NCBI GenBank assembly: GCA_938040995.1
Contig: CALHZT010000185.1
Span: 1-44,784 of the forward strand
Origin: an uncultured Pirellulaceae bacterium
GTDB lineage: Bacteria; Planctomycetota; Planctomycetia; Pirellulales; Pirellulaceae
Direction of reading: 5' to 3'
Length of the DNA stretch: 44,784 nucleotides
The position numbers and the translations under genes are program-made. Below the pieces are notes generated by a model. The model was not told where the DNA came from. It searched no databases and saw nothing but the letters and a program-made list of their open reading frames with translations. Position 1 is the first letter of the stretch. Every line of letters starts with the position of its first letter. Positions 24,721 through 33,013 of the stretch are shown one piece after another.

Positions 24721-27042
24721 CTAGCGACGCAAGACCGGCTGACGCAAGTTCACTTTGGGACGCGAAGTCGCCGGCGAATCGGTGTAATGCTCGGCGTACT
24801 TCCCGTAAGCTCCAGTTGTTCCATCGAAGCCCTGCTCATCGTCCATCGAGTTGATAATCGTTCCGAGCACGTTCGCATCAACGCCCCGCAACAGCTCCAT
24901 GGCGCGAGTCGCACATTGCTGCACGCCTTTGCGAATTCGTAGCGTGAGCAGGACACCATCAACTCTTGCGGCAACCGCACATGGATCGGAAACCGCCAAC
25001 AGTGGAGGCGTATCAATCAGGATGATGTCAAATCGGTCGCGAAGAACTTCCAGCAGATTCTTGAACTGTGGTGTACTCAAAAGCTCCGACGGATTCAGCG
25101 GGCGCTCATGAGCCGGCAGGAAGAACAAGTTGGGAATTTCTGTCGCCAGAGCCGAATCAACCGGGTCCGCCTGACCAGCAATCACAGCCGCCAAACCATG
25201 CTTGCAATTCTTCGGCTTGCCAAGCAGCTTGGCCATGGATGGTTTGCGGAAGTCGGCGTCCATCACAAGAACTCGCTTACCCGATTTGGCAATCGCAACA
25301 GCGAGGTTCGCCGTCACTGTCGATTTACCGTCTCCAGGCAGTGGGCTGGTGATTTGCAGGACCTTGAGCTTACTTCCCGACTTGGTGCTGAAGTACAGGT
25401 TCGTACGGACAGCACGGAATGCCTCCGCAACCTGCGACTTGTCCTGATGAACCGTGCAGACGATTGGCGAGATGTGCGGCAAGCTTGTCGATGCCACCTG
25501 ATCCCGTTTTCGAATAACCGGAATGCGACCGACAACAGGCACCTTCAGAGCGTTGCGAACTTCCGATGCACTTCGGAATGTATTCTCCGAGCGATCGACC
25601 AACCAGCAGAGCACGCTTCCCAGCAGGCAACCGAAGAAGGTTGACGCCACGCCGACATACGCGATCCGCGGAGCAACCTGCTCACCAAGCTTTGCAGCGG
25701 CAATGATACTGATCGTGTCGCCTCCGTGCTCCTGAACCAGGTTGATCTCATTCAGGCTGGCGACGACCTGATCGAACAGCACTTTTGTATTCTCGAGATT
25801 GTTTCGCAGGGACTGGTCCGTTAGCAAAATGTCCTGAACCTTGTTGGCTTCGATCTGCTCCTGCTGCGAGTTTGCATCCAGCTGTGCAATTTGAGAATCG
25901 ATAGTCGCAAGTCGGTCTTTCAGTAACACCAGGTAAATTCCGGCGTAGTCCTTGTTATCTTCATTCAGCTGTTCCAACCCGATCGAGCCCATGTCCTTGC
26001 TGAGCACTTTCGTGTACATGTCTTTGACGCGTTTCAGTCGTTTCGATGCCGACTGAACTTTAGGATGACCGCCGTCGAACTCGCTTACCAACTCACTTTT
26101 TTCAACTTCCAGTCGAACCCACTCCTGCAGAAGAATGGAGAGCGTCTGCCGGAAAGACTCCCGGCCGGTAAACTGTTCCTGCTCCATCATCTTGATTTTG
26201 ACGAGATCGTTTCTACCGGTGTCAGCACGCAATTCTGCCTTGGCGACCATCGTCGCCGCTTCGCGACTGGCACCGCCCATCGCAAGCGCTTCTTGCAGCG
26301 ATTTGATTTTGGCTTCCATGACCGTCTTTTCAACCATGAATTTCTGGCGTGCCGATTCGAAAAGATTTAAACGTTCATGATGCTGGTTGATGCCCTGGTT
26401 ATCGCGGTACATCAAATTCGCAGTGCGCTGGAACTCACGGTACTCTTTCTGTGCCCGTACCATTTCCTTCTTGAGCAGATCTTGCCCTTCCTTGATGAGC
26501 TTTGAAGCTTTCCTACCACCCTGCTCATTGACGCTACCGAGGTAGTCTTCATAGGTACTGGCAATCGCCGACACCACATCTCTTGCGTCACCAGGAGCGC
26601 CACAGCGATAGGCAATATTCAAAACTGTTGCTTTGTCGTCCTTGAGCACCACGCTCAAGTTTTCGATGACGTATGCAACAGGGTCCTCTTCGTCGACCAG
26701 AGTTGTAAGGTTGCCCAGATCGTATCGCTCGAGGGCCTTCTCGATGATCAAAGGGCTCTGAATTTGCAGCGCATGCGTTTCAAGCGACTTTTCGAACATC
26801 GGCCGTTCGTCATCTATCTTGCTGAACCCTGCATTCTGCTTGGAAGTGATGACTACGTCTGCCTGCGACTCGTAAGTCCGGGGAGCTTTGAGGTAGTAGA
26901 GTCCACCCAGACCGAGGATGATTCCAAGGCTCGCCAAAGCCAGACCGAGGTGGCGATGAATGATTTCCCAGAGGTCGGTCAGCTGGTCTTGCAGATCGTG
27001 TTCGGTATCAAGGTGGCCGTTATTGGACTTGTGATCAACCAT
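24721..27042 (-). CDS. polysaccharide co-polymerase/tyrosine autokinase (Wzc-like)
   Basis: About 773 residues from the ATG at 27042, which has AAGG 7 nt upstream. The frame is open to 27126. An N-terminal Wzz-type domain has two spans (about 32-52 and 500-520) bracketing a long periplasmic coiled coil. The cytoplasmic BY-kinase domain has Walker A PLPGDGKSTVTANLA (about 565-575), Walker A' VLVMDADFRKP (about 590) and Walker B ILIDTPPLLAVSD (about 675). The tail carries a Tyr cluster YGKYAEHY (about 743-751), the likely autophosphorylation sites. It controls EPS chain length and couples polymerisation to the Wza-like channel. Located between the TPR-polymerase gene and the dehydratase gene. 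Confidence 0.96.
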   Translation of the reverse strand: MVDHKSNNGHLDTEHDLQDQLTDLWEIIHRHLGLALASLGIILGLGGLYYLKAPRTYESQADVVITSKQNAGFSKIDDERPMFEKSLETHALQIQSPLIIEKALERYDLGNLTTLVDEEDPVAYVIENLSVVLKDDKATVLNIAYRCGAPGDARDVVSAIASTYEDYLGSVNEQGGRKASKLIKEGQDLLKKEMVRAQKEYREFQRTANLMYRDNQGINQHHERLNLFESARQKFMVEKTVMEAKIKSLQEALAMGGASREAATMVAKAELRADTGRNDLVKIKMMEQEQFTGRESFRQTLSILLQEWVRLEVEKSELVSEFDGGHPKVQSASKRLKRVKDMYTKVLSKDMGSIGLEQLNEDNKDYAGIYLVLLKDRLATIDSQIAQLDANSQQEQIEANKVQDILLTDQSLRNNLENTKVLFDQVVASLNEINLVQEHGGDTISIIAAAKLGEQVAPRIAYVGVASTFFGCLLGSVLCWLVDRSENTFRSASEVRNALKVPVVGRIPVIRKRDQVASTSLPHISPIVCTVHQDKSQVAEAFRAVRTNLYFSTKSGSKLKVLQITSPLPGDGKSTVTANLAVAIAKSGKRVLVMDADFRKPSMAKLLGKPKNCKHGLAAVIAGQADPVDSALATEIPNLFFLPAHERPLNPSELLSTPQFKNLLEVLRDRFDIILIDTPPLLAVSDPCAVAARVDGVLLTLRIRKGVQQCATRAMELLRGVDANVLGTIINSMDDEQGFDGTTGAYGKYAEHYTDSPATSRPKVNLRQPVLRR

Positions 27043-27363
27043 CAGAATGCCTTGGGTTTGGATAGTAGCGTTTTGACTGGTCTTGAACTCGCAAAGCGCA
27101 TGCCGTACTCCGCGACAGCCAATCAACCGTCAATCCTTCGACATTCCGCAGATCTGCACTTTCCCTGCAATCCCGTTTTATAACCGCTAACAAAGGCCGT
27201 CGCCATAAATGACAGTCTCAAAAAGACGATTTCCGCCCTGAAATTCGCAGATCTGGTGGCAACCGCGGCTTTCAACCTCGCACTCAACAGGCCAGATACG
27301 CACGAAATGCAGGCTGCGTGAAAGAATGTGCCAGCGATGCTTTCAACCTACAACAGTGGAGCT
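27043..27363. other. 321-nt spacer upstream of the Wzc-like gene
   Basis: No gene. It has two copies of CGCAGATCTG (27147-27156, 27246-27255), each containing the palindrome CAGATCTG, and an imperfect repeat of GCTTTCAACCT with CAACAG near 27270 and 27340. A minus-strand TATAAA lies near 27180 but without a good -35. No clear terminator follows the upstream polymerase gene, so read-through is possible. Confidence 0.5.
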
Positions 27364-30024
27364 TCAGGGCGATTGCGAGTTCTGACGTCTTCGCAGTTCG
27401 TTGATGCGTTTTAGCAACAGGCGGTAGGCGGGAATCCCCGGCATCTGACGTACGCAAATACTGGCATGCCTGTGCGCGTCGGACAACAAACCCTGCTCCG
27501 TCAGCAATGTGGCAAATTCATGGCGCCAGCGGTGATTCTCCGGAGCAAGATCGACAGCAGTCTTGTATCGCCGAAGGGCTTCTGAAAATTCAGAGCGCAT
27601 CTTCGCGACGGCCGCAAACAGGTACTCCTCGTTCGCTGGCTCAAGCGGAAAATTTTGCATCATCTCAGCCGCCCGATCGGCCAGCCGCACTTGCATGCCA
27701 CGCGACTCAACACGGTACGCGATCTCGACAATTCGTTCGGGTGAATCTGGAATTGCGCTCGCGAGAATCTGGTCTCTGGAAACAAGTCCGCCAAGCAGCG
27801 CCAGCGTTTCGTCCAGAAACTCAGTCGAAATAGAAAGGCTCTTTTTCAGCTTGGCAAGTCCCGGCGCCTGCCTGCCAGCGTGAATATCCAGCATGCCACA
27901 CCGAAAAAGCACGCCGGGATTATTGGGAGCCAGCCGAACCGCCGTCTGAATCTCTGCCATTTCATCGAACTCCTCTGCCGCCACAACGGACAGCTGAGCC
28001 AGCCGCATCCGCGACTTTCCCAGAACCGGACAACAACAGGACGCGATCCGAAGCTGCTCGAGAGCGGGCCGCAGAAAGCCGCTCACCGGCGGCTGGCTGG
28101 TCAACTCCTCAAACGCGACTTCGTCGGTACGCCTGAGTTGATGAGCTCGTCTATTCAACAAGAGAGGTGACGTCATCTGCCAGACAGCCTTCTTTTCACC
28201 TTCACTACTTGCGTTTTCACTTATCAAACGTGAATACGCCTGCTGTCGATACTTGAGAACGTATAGCCGCGCGAGACTAACCCGGGCATCGGCGTCGCTT
28301 GATTGCGTCGTTGACAGAACATGCTCAAGTCGCGCAATGGACTGATTGAGTTCCGCCGGATCGCAGGGAACTGATTCGTCAAACTCTTTTGCAGTTTCGA
28401 TCGCCGAAGCTACACCCGAATTTTCAGCCGTCACGACGATTCCCCACCCCACCCAGGCAATTCCGAAGAGGCACACACCCACATGCAGCAACCGCGAAAA
28501 GCTGCTCGTTGGCGTAACCCACATATCATCCGTGGACTCCGCTGGCGGAACCTTTGCGCAACAGCAACCCATCATGATCGCGAGCAGCAAAGCGTTTGAC
28601 GGCATGTACAACCCGAAATCGAAGAACGAGTGAACAGCCTGGGAACTGATCGCAAACAGGCCCGCAATCCCAATCGCGAACGCGAACGGATCTCGCCGCC
28701 ATTGCATCAGTCGCAGACTGGCTACAGTCGCAAGCGCAATGCAGCTGAATATCAGTAACAGACCAATGACTCCCGTCTCAACAAATGACTCGAGATACTG
28801 ATTCTCCGCGTGAAAAAACCAGCCGCTTGCCACCTGTGTTTCGTAGGGTCGGTACACGTAGCGGTACGTACCAATTCCGCTCCCTGTCATCCAGAAATCG
28901 CGACAGACCGCCAACACATCCTGCCAATGATCGATGCGGCTACTTTGACTCATCTCGATGTCCGTGACCGTTTCCGTAAGTCGCTCCTGCAGCAACTCGC
29001 CCCGGCCCAGCCACAAAGAAAGCCCAACACCGATCAGAAGAAACAACGCGGCAACGCCCGCAATGGATTTGGCTCCGCGCATCTTGATGGCAACAATCGT
29101 TGAAACAGAACCAGCGCAAACCAGCGCAAGGATGGCTCCCCTCGACAATGAGCACACGACCCCTGCCGCGGCCAAAATTGTCAAAGCAATCACCAGCAGG
29201 GAAAGCCCATCAAGAGACGCCAGCCAACCTGCGGTCCATCGACGCGCTACGCCACCAAGTGCATACGCCTCATCCAGATCATCAGGATCCTGCCCGTCAA
29301 TCGGTTGCCTGCGGGTCACCGACCACACGAGTATCGCCAGCGAAGCCGCAAGGCACATGTTCAGATAACCGCCCGCGTGGTTGCGATTTACGAATGAAGC
29401 GAACGGTTCTCCACCTTGTCGCAGCGGTACGCTCCAGAACAGCTTTCCGTTGAACGTAAGCTGCTGGACGATACCGAAAATGGCGAGCAATGCACCGTTC
29501 ACCGCGATGATGGCGAACAGGCCAATTTGGGCTCGGCGCGTTGTGATCGTCAGACTGGCAAGAATAAATGCGCCGACGGGCAAGCCGAGCATGGCCAGAT
29601 CCCGGCGAGTCGATGCGGGATACAAACTGACCGGATACCGAACACCGCCCGCCGAATCACTTTGCGATCCGGCACTCCCGTTCGACTCGGTCACCTTGGC
29701 AAGTTGCCAAAAATCACTGCCATTCGGAGAAAGCGAATCAAGCAATTCCGCTGGCAAAGGTACAAGCTGAGCCGAACCGACAACCGCCGCCAGAATCAAA
29801 GGCAGCGTAAGCACCGAGACTTTGCCCAGATTGGAACGAGGGCCACGCAATATCGCCAGGAGAAGCGCCGGCACCATGGTGGCGCCCAAAACCATCAACA
29901 GCCAAACTTGAACCTTCGGCTGGACGCTTCCAAAAAACCATGGAGAGACGGCAACGCATCCACCAAGCCCAACGACAGCGATCAATCCGGCGGTGGCGTT
30001 TTGGCGCAGCTGATTCAATGGCAA
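27364..30024 (-). CDS. O-antigen ligase/polymerase-like membrane protein fused to TPR domain
   Basis: 886 residues. The first about 500 residues have 12 or so membrane spans with the Wzy_C/WaaL-type segments FASFVNRNHAGGYLNMCLA, GVVCSLSRGAILALVCAG and GSGIGTYRYVYRPY followed by AENQYLESFVETGVIGLLL (RGA, ENQYLE and G-x-G features of the O-antigen ligase family). The last about 350 residues are soluble and helical, with TPR-like repeats ending in YRLLLKRINELRRRQN. The start is TTG at 30024 with GAGG 6 nt upstream. The fusion suggests docking to a partner, perhaps the neighbouring Wzc-like protein (inference). It is encoded between the Gly/Cys-rich protein terminator and wzc. Confidence 0.88.
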   Translation of the reverse strand: MPLNQLRQNATAGLIAVVGLGGCVAVSPWFFGSVQPKVQVWLLMVLGATMVPALLLAILRGPRSNLGKVSVLTLPLILAAVVGSAQLVPLPAELLDSLSPNGSDFWQLAKVTESNGSAGSQSDSAGGVRYPVSLYPASTRRDLAMLGLPVGAFILASLTITTRRAQIGLFAIIAVNGALLAIFGIVQQLTFNGKLFWSVPLRQGGEPFASFVNRNHAGGYLNMCLAASLAILVWSVTRRQPIDGQDPDDLDEAYALGGVARRWTAGWLASLDGLSLLVIALTILAAAGVVCSLSRGAILALVCAGSVSTIVAIKMRGAKSIAGVAALFLLIGVGLSLWLGRGELLQERLTETVTDIEMSQSSRIDHWQDVLAVCRDFWMTGSGIGTYRYVYRPYETQVASGWFFHAENQYLESFVETGVIGLLLIFSCIALATVASLRLMQWRRDPFAFAIGIAGLFAISSQAVHSFFDFGLYMPSNALLLAIMMGCCCAKVPPAESTDDMWVTPTSSFSRLLHVGVCLFGIAWVGWGIVVTAENSGVASAIETAKEFDESVPCDPAELNQSIARLEHVLSTTQSSDADARVSLARLYVLKYRQQAYSRLISENASSEGEKKAVWQMTSPLLLNRRAHQLRRTDEVAFEELTSQPPVSGFLRPALEQLRIASCCCPVLGKSRMRLAQLSVVAAEEFDEMAEIQTAVRLAPNNPGVLFRCGMLDIHAGRQAPGLAKLKKSLSISTEFLDETLALLGGLVSRDQILASAIPDSPERIVEIAYRVESRGMQVRLADRAAEMMQNFPLEPANEEYLFAAVAKMRSEFSEALRRYKTAVDLAPENHRWRHEFATLLTEQGLLSDAHRHASICVRQMPGIPAYRLLLKRINELRRRQNSQSP

Positions 30025-30100
30025 TCTCGACCTCGTACTTCCTGTTGCCTTCAGTAAACCAATTATCGCATTCGCCGGGTAGGCGGCTTGAGAAGCGCAC

Positions 30101-30139
30101 GAAAAAACCCGCCGCCGCGCGAAGCGCGGCGACGGGTTT
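30101..30139 (-). terminator. strong Rho-independent terminator after the Gly/Cys-rich gene
   Basis: 16-bp stem with one mismatch (30105-30120 with 30124-30139), 3-nt loop, and a run of six T's on the minus strand at its 3' side. It starts 25 nt after the stop codon. It would reduce read-through into the TPR-polymerase gene, implying a separate promoter there or partial attenuation. Confidence 0.88.
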
Positions 30140-30164
30140 GTATTTCAAAATGTCAAAACAACGA

Positions 30165-31058
30165 CTATGGAGCAGCAGGGCTAACTACATCGTCATCGTC
30201 GATAGCCAAAGCTGTGATACCAGCGGCCAAACCGCCAGCGCCAAGCAGACCGCCGAGGCCAAATCCACCACGGCCGCCACCGCCACCGCCGCCGGTGAAG
30301 CCATAAACTGGCTCGTAATACCCGCCGCCGCCAGCACATCCGCATGTGTCAGCCATTGGATAGGATTCAACGACTCCGCAAGATCCATCGTAGCAGCCAC
30401 CGTCAACGATGCCGCCGTCCATGATGTAACCTTCGTCGATCATTGGCTCACCAATGATATCGCCACCAACGTAGTCGCCGATGATCTCTTCGCCACCGTA
30501 GTACGGTTCGCTAATGACTTCGCCGCCACCACAGTCGCAACATCCACCGCAGCCACCGTCGACAATCATGCCGTCCTGTGGAAGTGGAGTAAGCGTTCCT
30601 TCAAGGAACATCTCATCCGGATCTGCGTTTGGATCGAATTCGAGTACCTGAACCTGGAAGTCAGTCGAAGCATCGCCAACGGAAGCCGTCGCGATGTACT
30701 GACCTGGCTCAAGGCCTTCTACGTGAAAGTGTCCGGATTCATCAGTTCGGATCGTATCGACAAGATCGCCATCGTGCGAAAAAGCGACTTTCGCATCTGC
30801 TGGTTCCGACTTTCCAGTTGGATAGAGAACCTGAAGCCGACCGGAAAGCTTTCCGTCATTTTGCAGACGAACATTCAGAATGTTTGAGCTGGCGGCGGTT
30901 TGAGTTTCGACGGCTGCTTCTTCGACAACGACGTTGTCGCTCTGCACGACATCATCTGCGGCAAAGTCGCTAAGCAAGTCTTGCGACTGTCCAAAGGATA
31001 CAGCAGCAAACAGGCACGCAATGCCAGCAGAAGCTGTAAACCACTTCAAGAATTTCAT
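30165..31058 (-). CDS. secreted Gly/Cys-rich protein with carboxypeptidase-regulatory-like domain
   Basis: About 297 residues. The start at 31058 is fixed by GGAGG at 5-6 nt. Signal peptide MKFLKWFTASAGIACLFAAV, cleaved near SFGQ. Residues about 45-125 resemble a small beta-sandwich of the carboxypeptidase-regulatory/CNA-B type (FSHDGDLVDTIRTDESGHFH, VEGLEPGQYIATASVGD). The rest is Gly/Asp/Tyr-rich with a Cys cluster (GGCGGCCDCGGGE, GGCYDGSCGV, DTCGCAGGGG). It ends in a Gly-zipper-like hydrophobic segment FGLGGLLGAGGLAAGITALA and a DDDDVVSP tail of a kind seen in planctomycete exported proteins. Flanked by its own promoter and a strong terminator inside the EPS locus. A surface or matrix role is inferred. 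No enzymatic motif. Confidence 0.8.
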   Translation of the reverse strand: MKFLKWFTASAGIACLFAAVSFGQSQDLLSDFAADDVVQSDNVVVEEAAVETQTAASSNILNVRLQNDGKLSGRLQVLYPTGKSEPADAKVAFSHDGDLVDTIRTDESGHFHVEGLEPGQYIATASVGDASTDFQVQVLEFDPNADPDEMFLEGTLTPLPQDGMIVDGGCGGCCDCGGGEVISEPYYGGEEIIGDYVGGDIIGEPMIDEGYIMDGGIVDGGCYDGSCGVVESYPMADTCGCAGGGGYYEPVYGFTGGGGGGGRGGFGLGGLLGAGGLAAGITALAIDDDDVVSPAAP

Positions 31059-31125
31059 ATGTTCCTCCGAGTTGTACGTCTCACGAACACAGAGCTCGTG
31101 CTGTTGCATCTACTAACGAAGTGCC

Positions 31126-31154
31126 ATAGTAAGCGAGCTTACAAGAACTGTAAA
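31126..31154 (-). promoter_or_regulatory. sigma70-type promoter of the Gly/Cys-rich gene
   Basis: On the minus strand TTTACA (31154-31149), exactly 17 nt, then TACTAT (31131-31126). The -35 matches 5 of 6 and the -10 matches 4 of 6 consensus bases. Predicted transcription start near 31119, giving a leader of about 60 nt ending in GGAGG. It lies between the terminator of the Wza-like gene and the start codon, exactly where an independent promoter is needed. Confidence 0.6.
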
Positions 31155-31164
31155 GCGATTTTAC
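31129..31164. promoter_or_regulatory. paired dyad operators overlapping the promoter
   Basis: Two similar dyads, GTAAGCGAGCTTAC (31129-31142) and GTAAAGCGATTTTAC (31150-31164), share the form GTAA...CG...TTAC. Their centres are 21.5 bp apart, about two helical turns. One covers the -35 and the other the -10 edge and spacer of the predicted promoter, as expected for a cooperative repressor. Confidence 0.55.
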
Positions 31165-31268
31165 GACCTAAATTACTCAAGTCATGAGACTTAGCAGACG
31201 TTGAAATCCGGCGTAATCGTCACAATCCGCAATATCAGAACCGCTTGGAAACCGGGCAAATACGAAAA

Positions 31269-31292
31269 GAGGACCACCCATTGGTGGCCCTC
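31269..31292 (-). terminator. terminator after the Wza-like gene
   Basis: 10-bp stem with one mismatch, GAGGACCACC (31269-31278) and GGTGGCCCTC (31283-31292), 4-nt loop. On the minus strand it is followed by TCTTTTCG. It lies 53 nt after the stop. Confidence 0.65.
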
Positions 31293-31344
31293 GTAAGTAC
31301 TAATTTGGTTCAAGCCAAATCACCCAAATGGTGGCAAGAATTTG

Positions 31345-32601
31345 TTAGTTGAATCCCTGGTTGAAAAGGTTGAACCTCAGGTTACTCAGGATGATGTTTC
31401 CAACCAACTCGAGCGGCGTGTACTCAAGCATGATAAAGTCGCCGGGCTGAATACGAATCCGCTCTGACGGATCGAGCATGGCCCGCCGAAGATTGATCTC
31501 AATAGGCACCTGCTCACCGCAAAGCTCTCGTAGCACGATTAGCCTCGTCGCAGGAAAGACCGCACTTCCACCAGTCACAGCCGTCGATACGCCTGCGTTT
31601 CCGCCAGACAGTGCAATCGCCTCAAGCACGTCGATATCGTAGTCACGAGGAACCGGCCACTGACCAGCCGGCAGTTGCCCGCCCGTGTAAAATACTTCCG
31701 ACTCACGGGAGCGAACAAACACGATGTCACCCGAGTAGAGGATGATATCCTCTTCAGCCAACTGGACGATCGGATCGTCTGGTCCGACTCGAAGCGGAAT
31801 CCGGATCACATTCGGACGATTCATCAGTTCCTCGGCATAGGCCGGATCCTGCATCCCGTTCATGAATGTGTCGCGTTCTTCGTTCGTACCGAAAGCACCT
31901 CGCAAAATGACGACTTCGTTCTTCGCGTCGCTCCCCGGCAAGCCACCGGTTTCACTCAAGGCGTGAAGCACATCGTTCTCATACGCTTTCAACTCGATCG
32001 GAAAGCTCTGGCCGTTTCTTGTCGATCCGAATGCCAAAGCCAATCCGACATTGGTATTGTTGTTAAAGATGTTGTTATTGTTATTCTCCGTCTCGTCTTC
32101 GCGAACGACGAGAACGTGATACGTTCGCGGTCGCATCAGCGTAACGATGATCCGCTCACGCTCCGGCTTGAGAATCTTCTTGCGGAAGTACGCGTTGCGA
32201 ATCTTCTGCTCTGCCTGAGCCAACGTGAGCCCCCGAAGATCCATCGCGTCAACGAGCGGCAAGGAAATCGTGCCATCTTCGCGAACTGGAATCGGGTAGC
32301 CGATCGCCGGTGGCATATCGTCGCCAGATTCCGGAATGTGCACCGGTGGCGGCTCATCCTTCGAGCCAAGAACACCTTCGATATAAATGCCAAGCACGTC
32401 CCTGGCATCCAGTCGGTAGGCTTCTGGTGGCTCCTGCCGGAGTCGCAAGAAGTTGATTGGTTCTTTATCGCTTCGCGATTCCTGAAAGCCATCGCCTACG
32501 CAATAGCCAGGCACCGTATTTCGGTACGTGGAACAACCTGTCATCCCCAACAGGAGTAACAGGAGGGCGATCCCCTCGATGCGGGTTGGTTTGCGGACCA
32601 T
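31345..32601 (-). CDS. Wza-like polysaccharide export lipoprotein
   Basis: About 418 residues from the ATG at 32601 (GGAAGAG 6 nt upstream). The open frame extends to 32655. Lipobox LLGMTGC with Cys23. The PES domain begins YRLDARDVLGIYIEGVLG, with DGTISLPLVDAMDLRGLTLA and AEQKIRNAYFRKKIL. One or two SLBB-like parts follow (PRTYHVLVVRE, DVLHALSETGGLPG and VFYTGGQLPAGQWPVPRDYD with VLEAIALSGG). It forms the outer-membrane or periplasmic export channel that pairs with Wzc. An Asn-rich insert (ENNNNNIFNNNTN) interrupts the SLBB region. The C-terminus MLEYTPLELVGNIILSNLRF resembles the amphipathic membrane helix. First gene of the minus-strand EPS set and followed by a terminator. Confidence 0.93.
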   Translation of the reverse strand: MVRKPTRIEGIALLLLLLGMTGCSTYRNTVPGYCVGDGFQESRSDKEPINFLRLRQEPPEAYRLDARDVLGIYIEGVLGSKDEPPPVHIPESGDDMPPAIGYPIPVREDGTISLPLVDAMDLRGLTLAQAEQKIRNAYFRKKILKPERERIIVTLMRPRTYHVLVVREDETENNNNNIFNNNTNVGLALAFGSTRNGQSFPIELKAYENDVLHALSETGGLPGSDAKNEVVILRGAFGTNEERDTFMNGMQDPAYAEELMNRPNVIRIPLRVGPDDPIVQLAEEDIILYSGDIVFVRSRESEVFYTGGQLPAGQWPVPRDYDIDVLEAIALSGGNAGVSTAVTGGSAVFPATRLIVLRELCGEQVPIEINLRRAMLDPSERIRIQPGDFIMLEYTPLELVGNIILSNLRFNLFNQGFN

Positions 32602-33013
32602 CCTTGGCTCTTCCTTTCGCAGTGATTCGCTGAGTCGCTTCGTTTCGAAGACCATCGACTCAACCTCAAGCCGCTGTAACCTTGCGGTTCGTTCTGGTTA
32701 TGACGCCCGTGACGCTCGTTCCGAATATTGCATTCCGGAAGAACTACCGGGTCATGCGGAATGAATCGGGTAGGCGCGACCCACAAAACGAGAAAAAGCA
32801 GAACCAGCCACAAAGTCGCCGCGGTCACCCCAATTTAACAACGGGCCAGATTCACCGTGTTTGAGCTATCCATTAGAGCGCATTCAACTTTTGTGTAGCG
32901 TCATTTCGTCTCTCTCTCGCCCGAGATTCACGCCGCCCGAGACGCTACACGTCCGTCGGACACCGACTAGCCTTGCGTCGCGTAAGAAATGAATCAATCT
33001 AAAACATAACGAC
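32602..33013. other. 412-nt divergent spacer between the Wza-like and DUF218 genes
   Basis: It should carry the promoters of both the EPS locus and the DUF218 gene. I find no convincing -35/-10 pair. A 10-bp perfect inverted repeat flanks 38 nt (32893-32950). A minus-strand open frame from a GTG at 32828 begins with a hydrophobic stretch (LWLVLLFLVLWVAPTRF) but runs into the Wza-like start in another frame and has no proper ribosome-binding site, so I do not call it. Confidence 0.5.
32893..32950. repeat. 10-bp inverted repeat upstream of the DUF218 gene
   Basis: GTGTAGCGTC (32893-32902) and GACGCTACAC (32941-32950) are exact complements. The loop holds a direct repeat CGCCCGAG (32918-32925, 32934-32941). 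It could be a terminator-like hairpin, an operator pair or an attenuator. Confidence 0.5.

Noticed and set aside
32541-32828. Minus-strand open frame with hydrophobic start (LWLVLLFLVLWVAPTRF) upstream of the Wza-like gene
   Set aside because: GTG start with no spaced ribosome-binding site, rest of the frame is Ser/Arg-rich shadow sequence and it overlaps the true Wza-like start in another frame.
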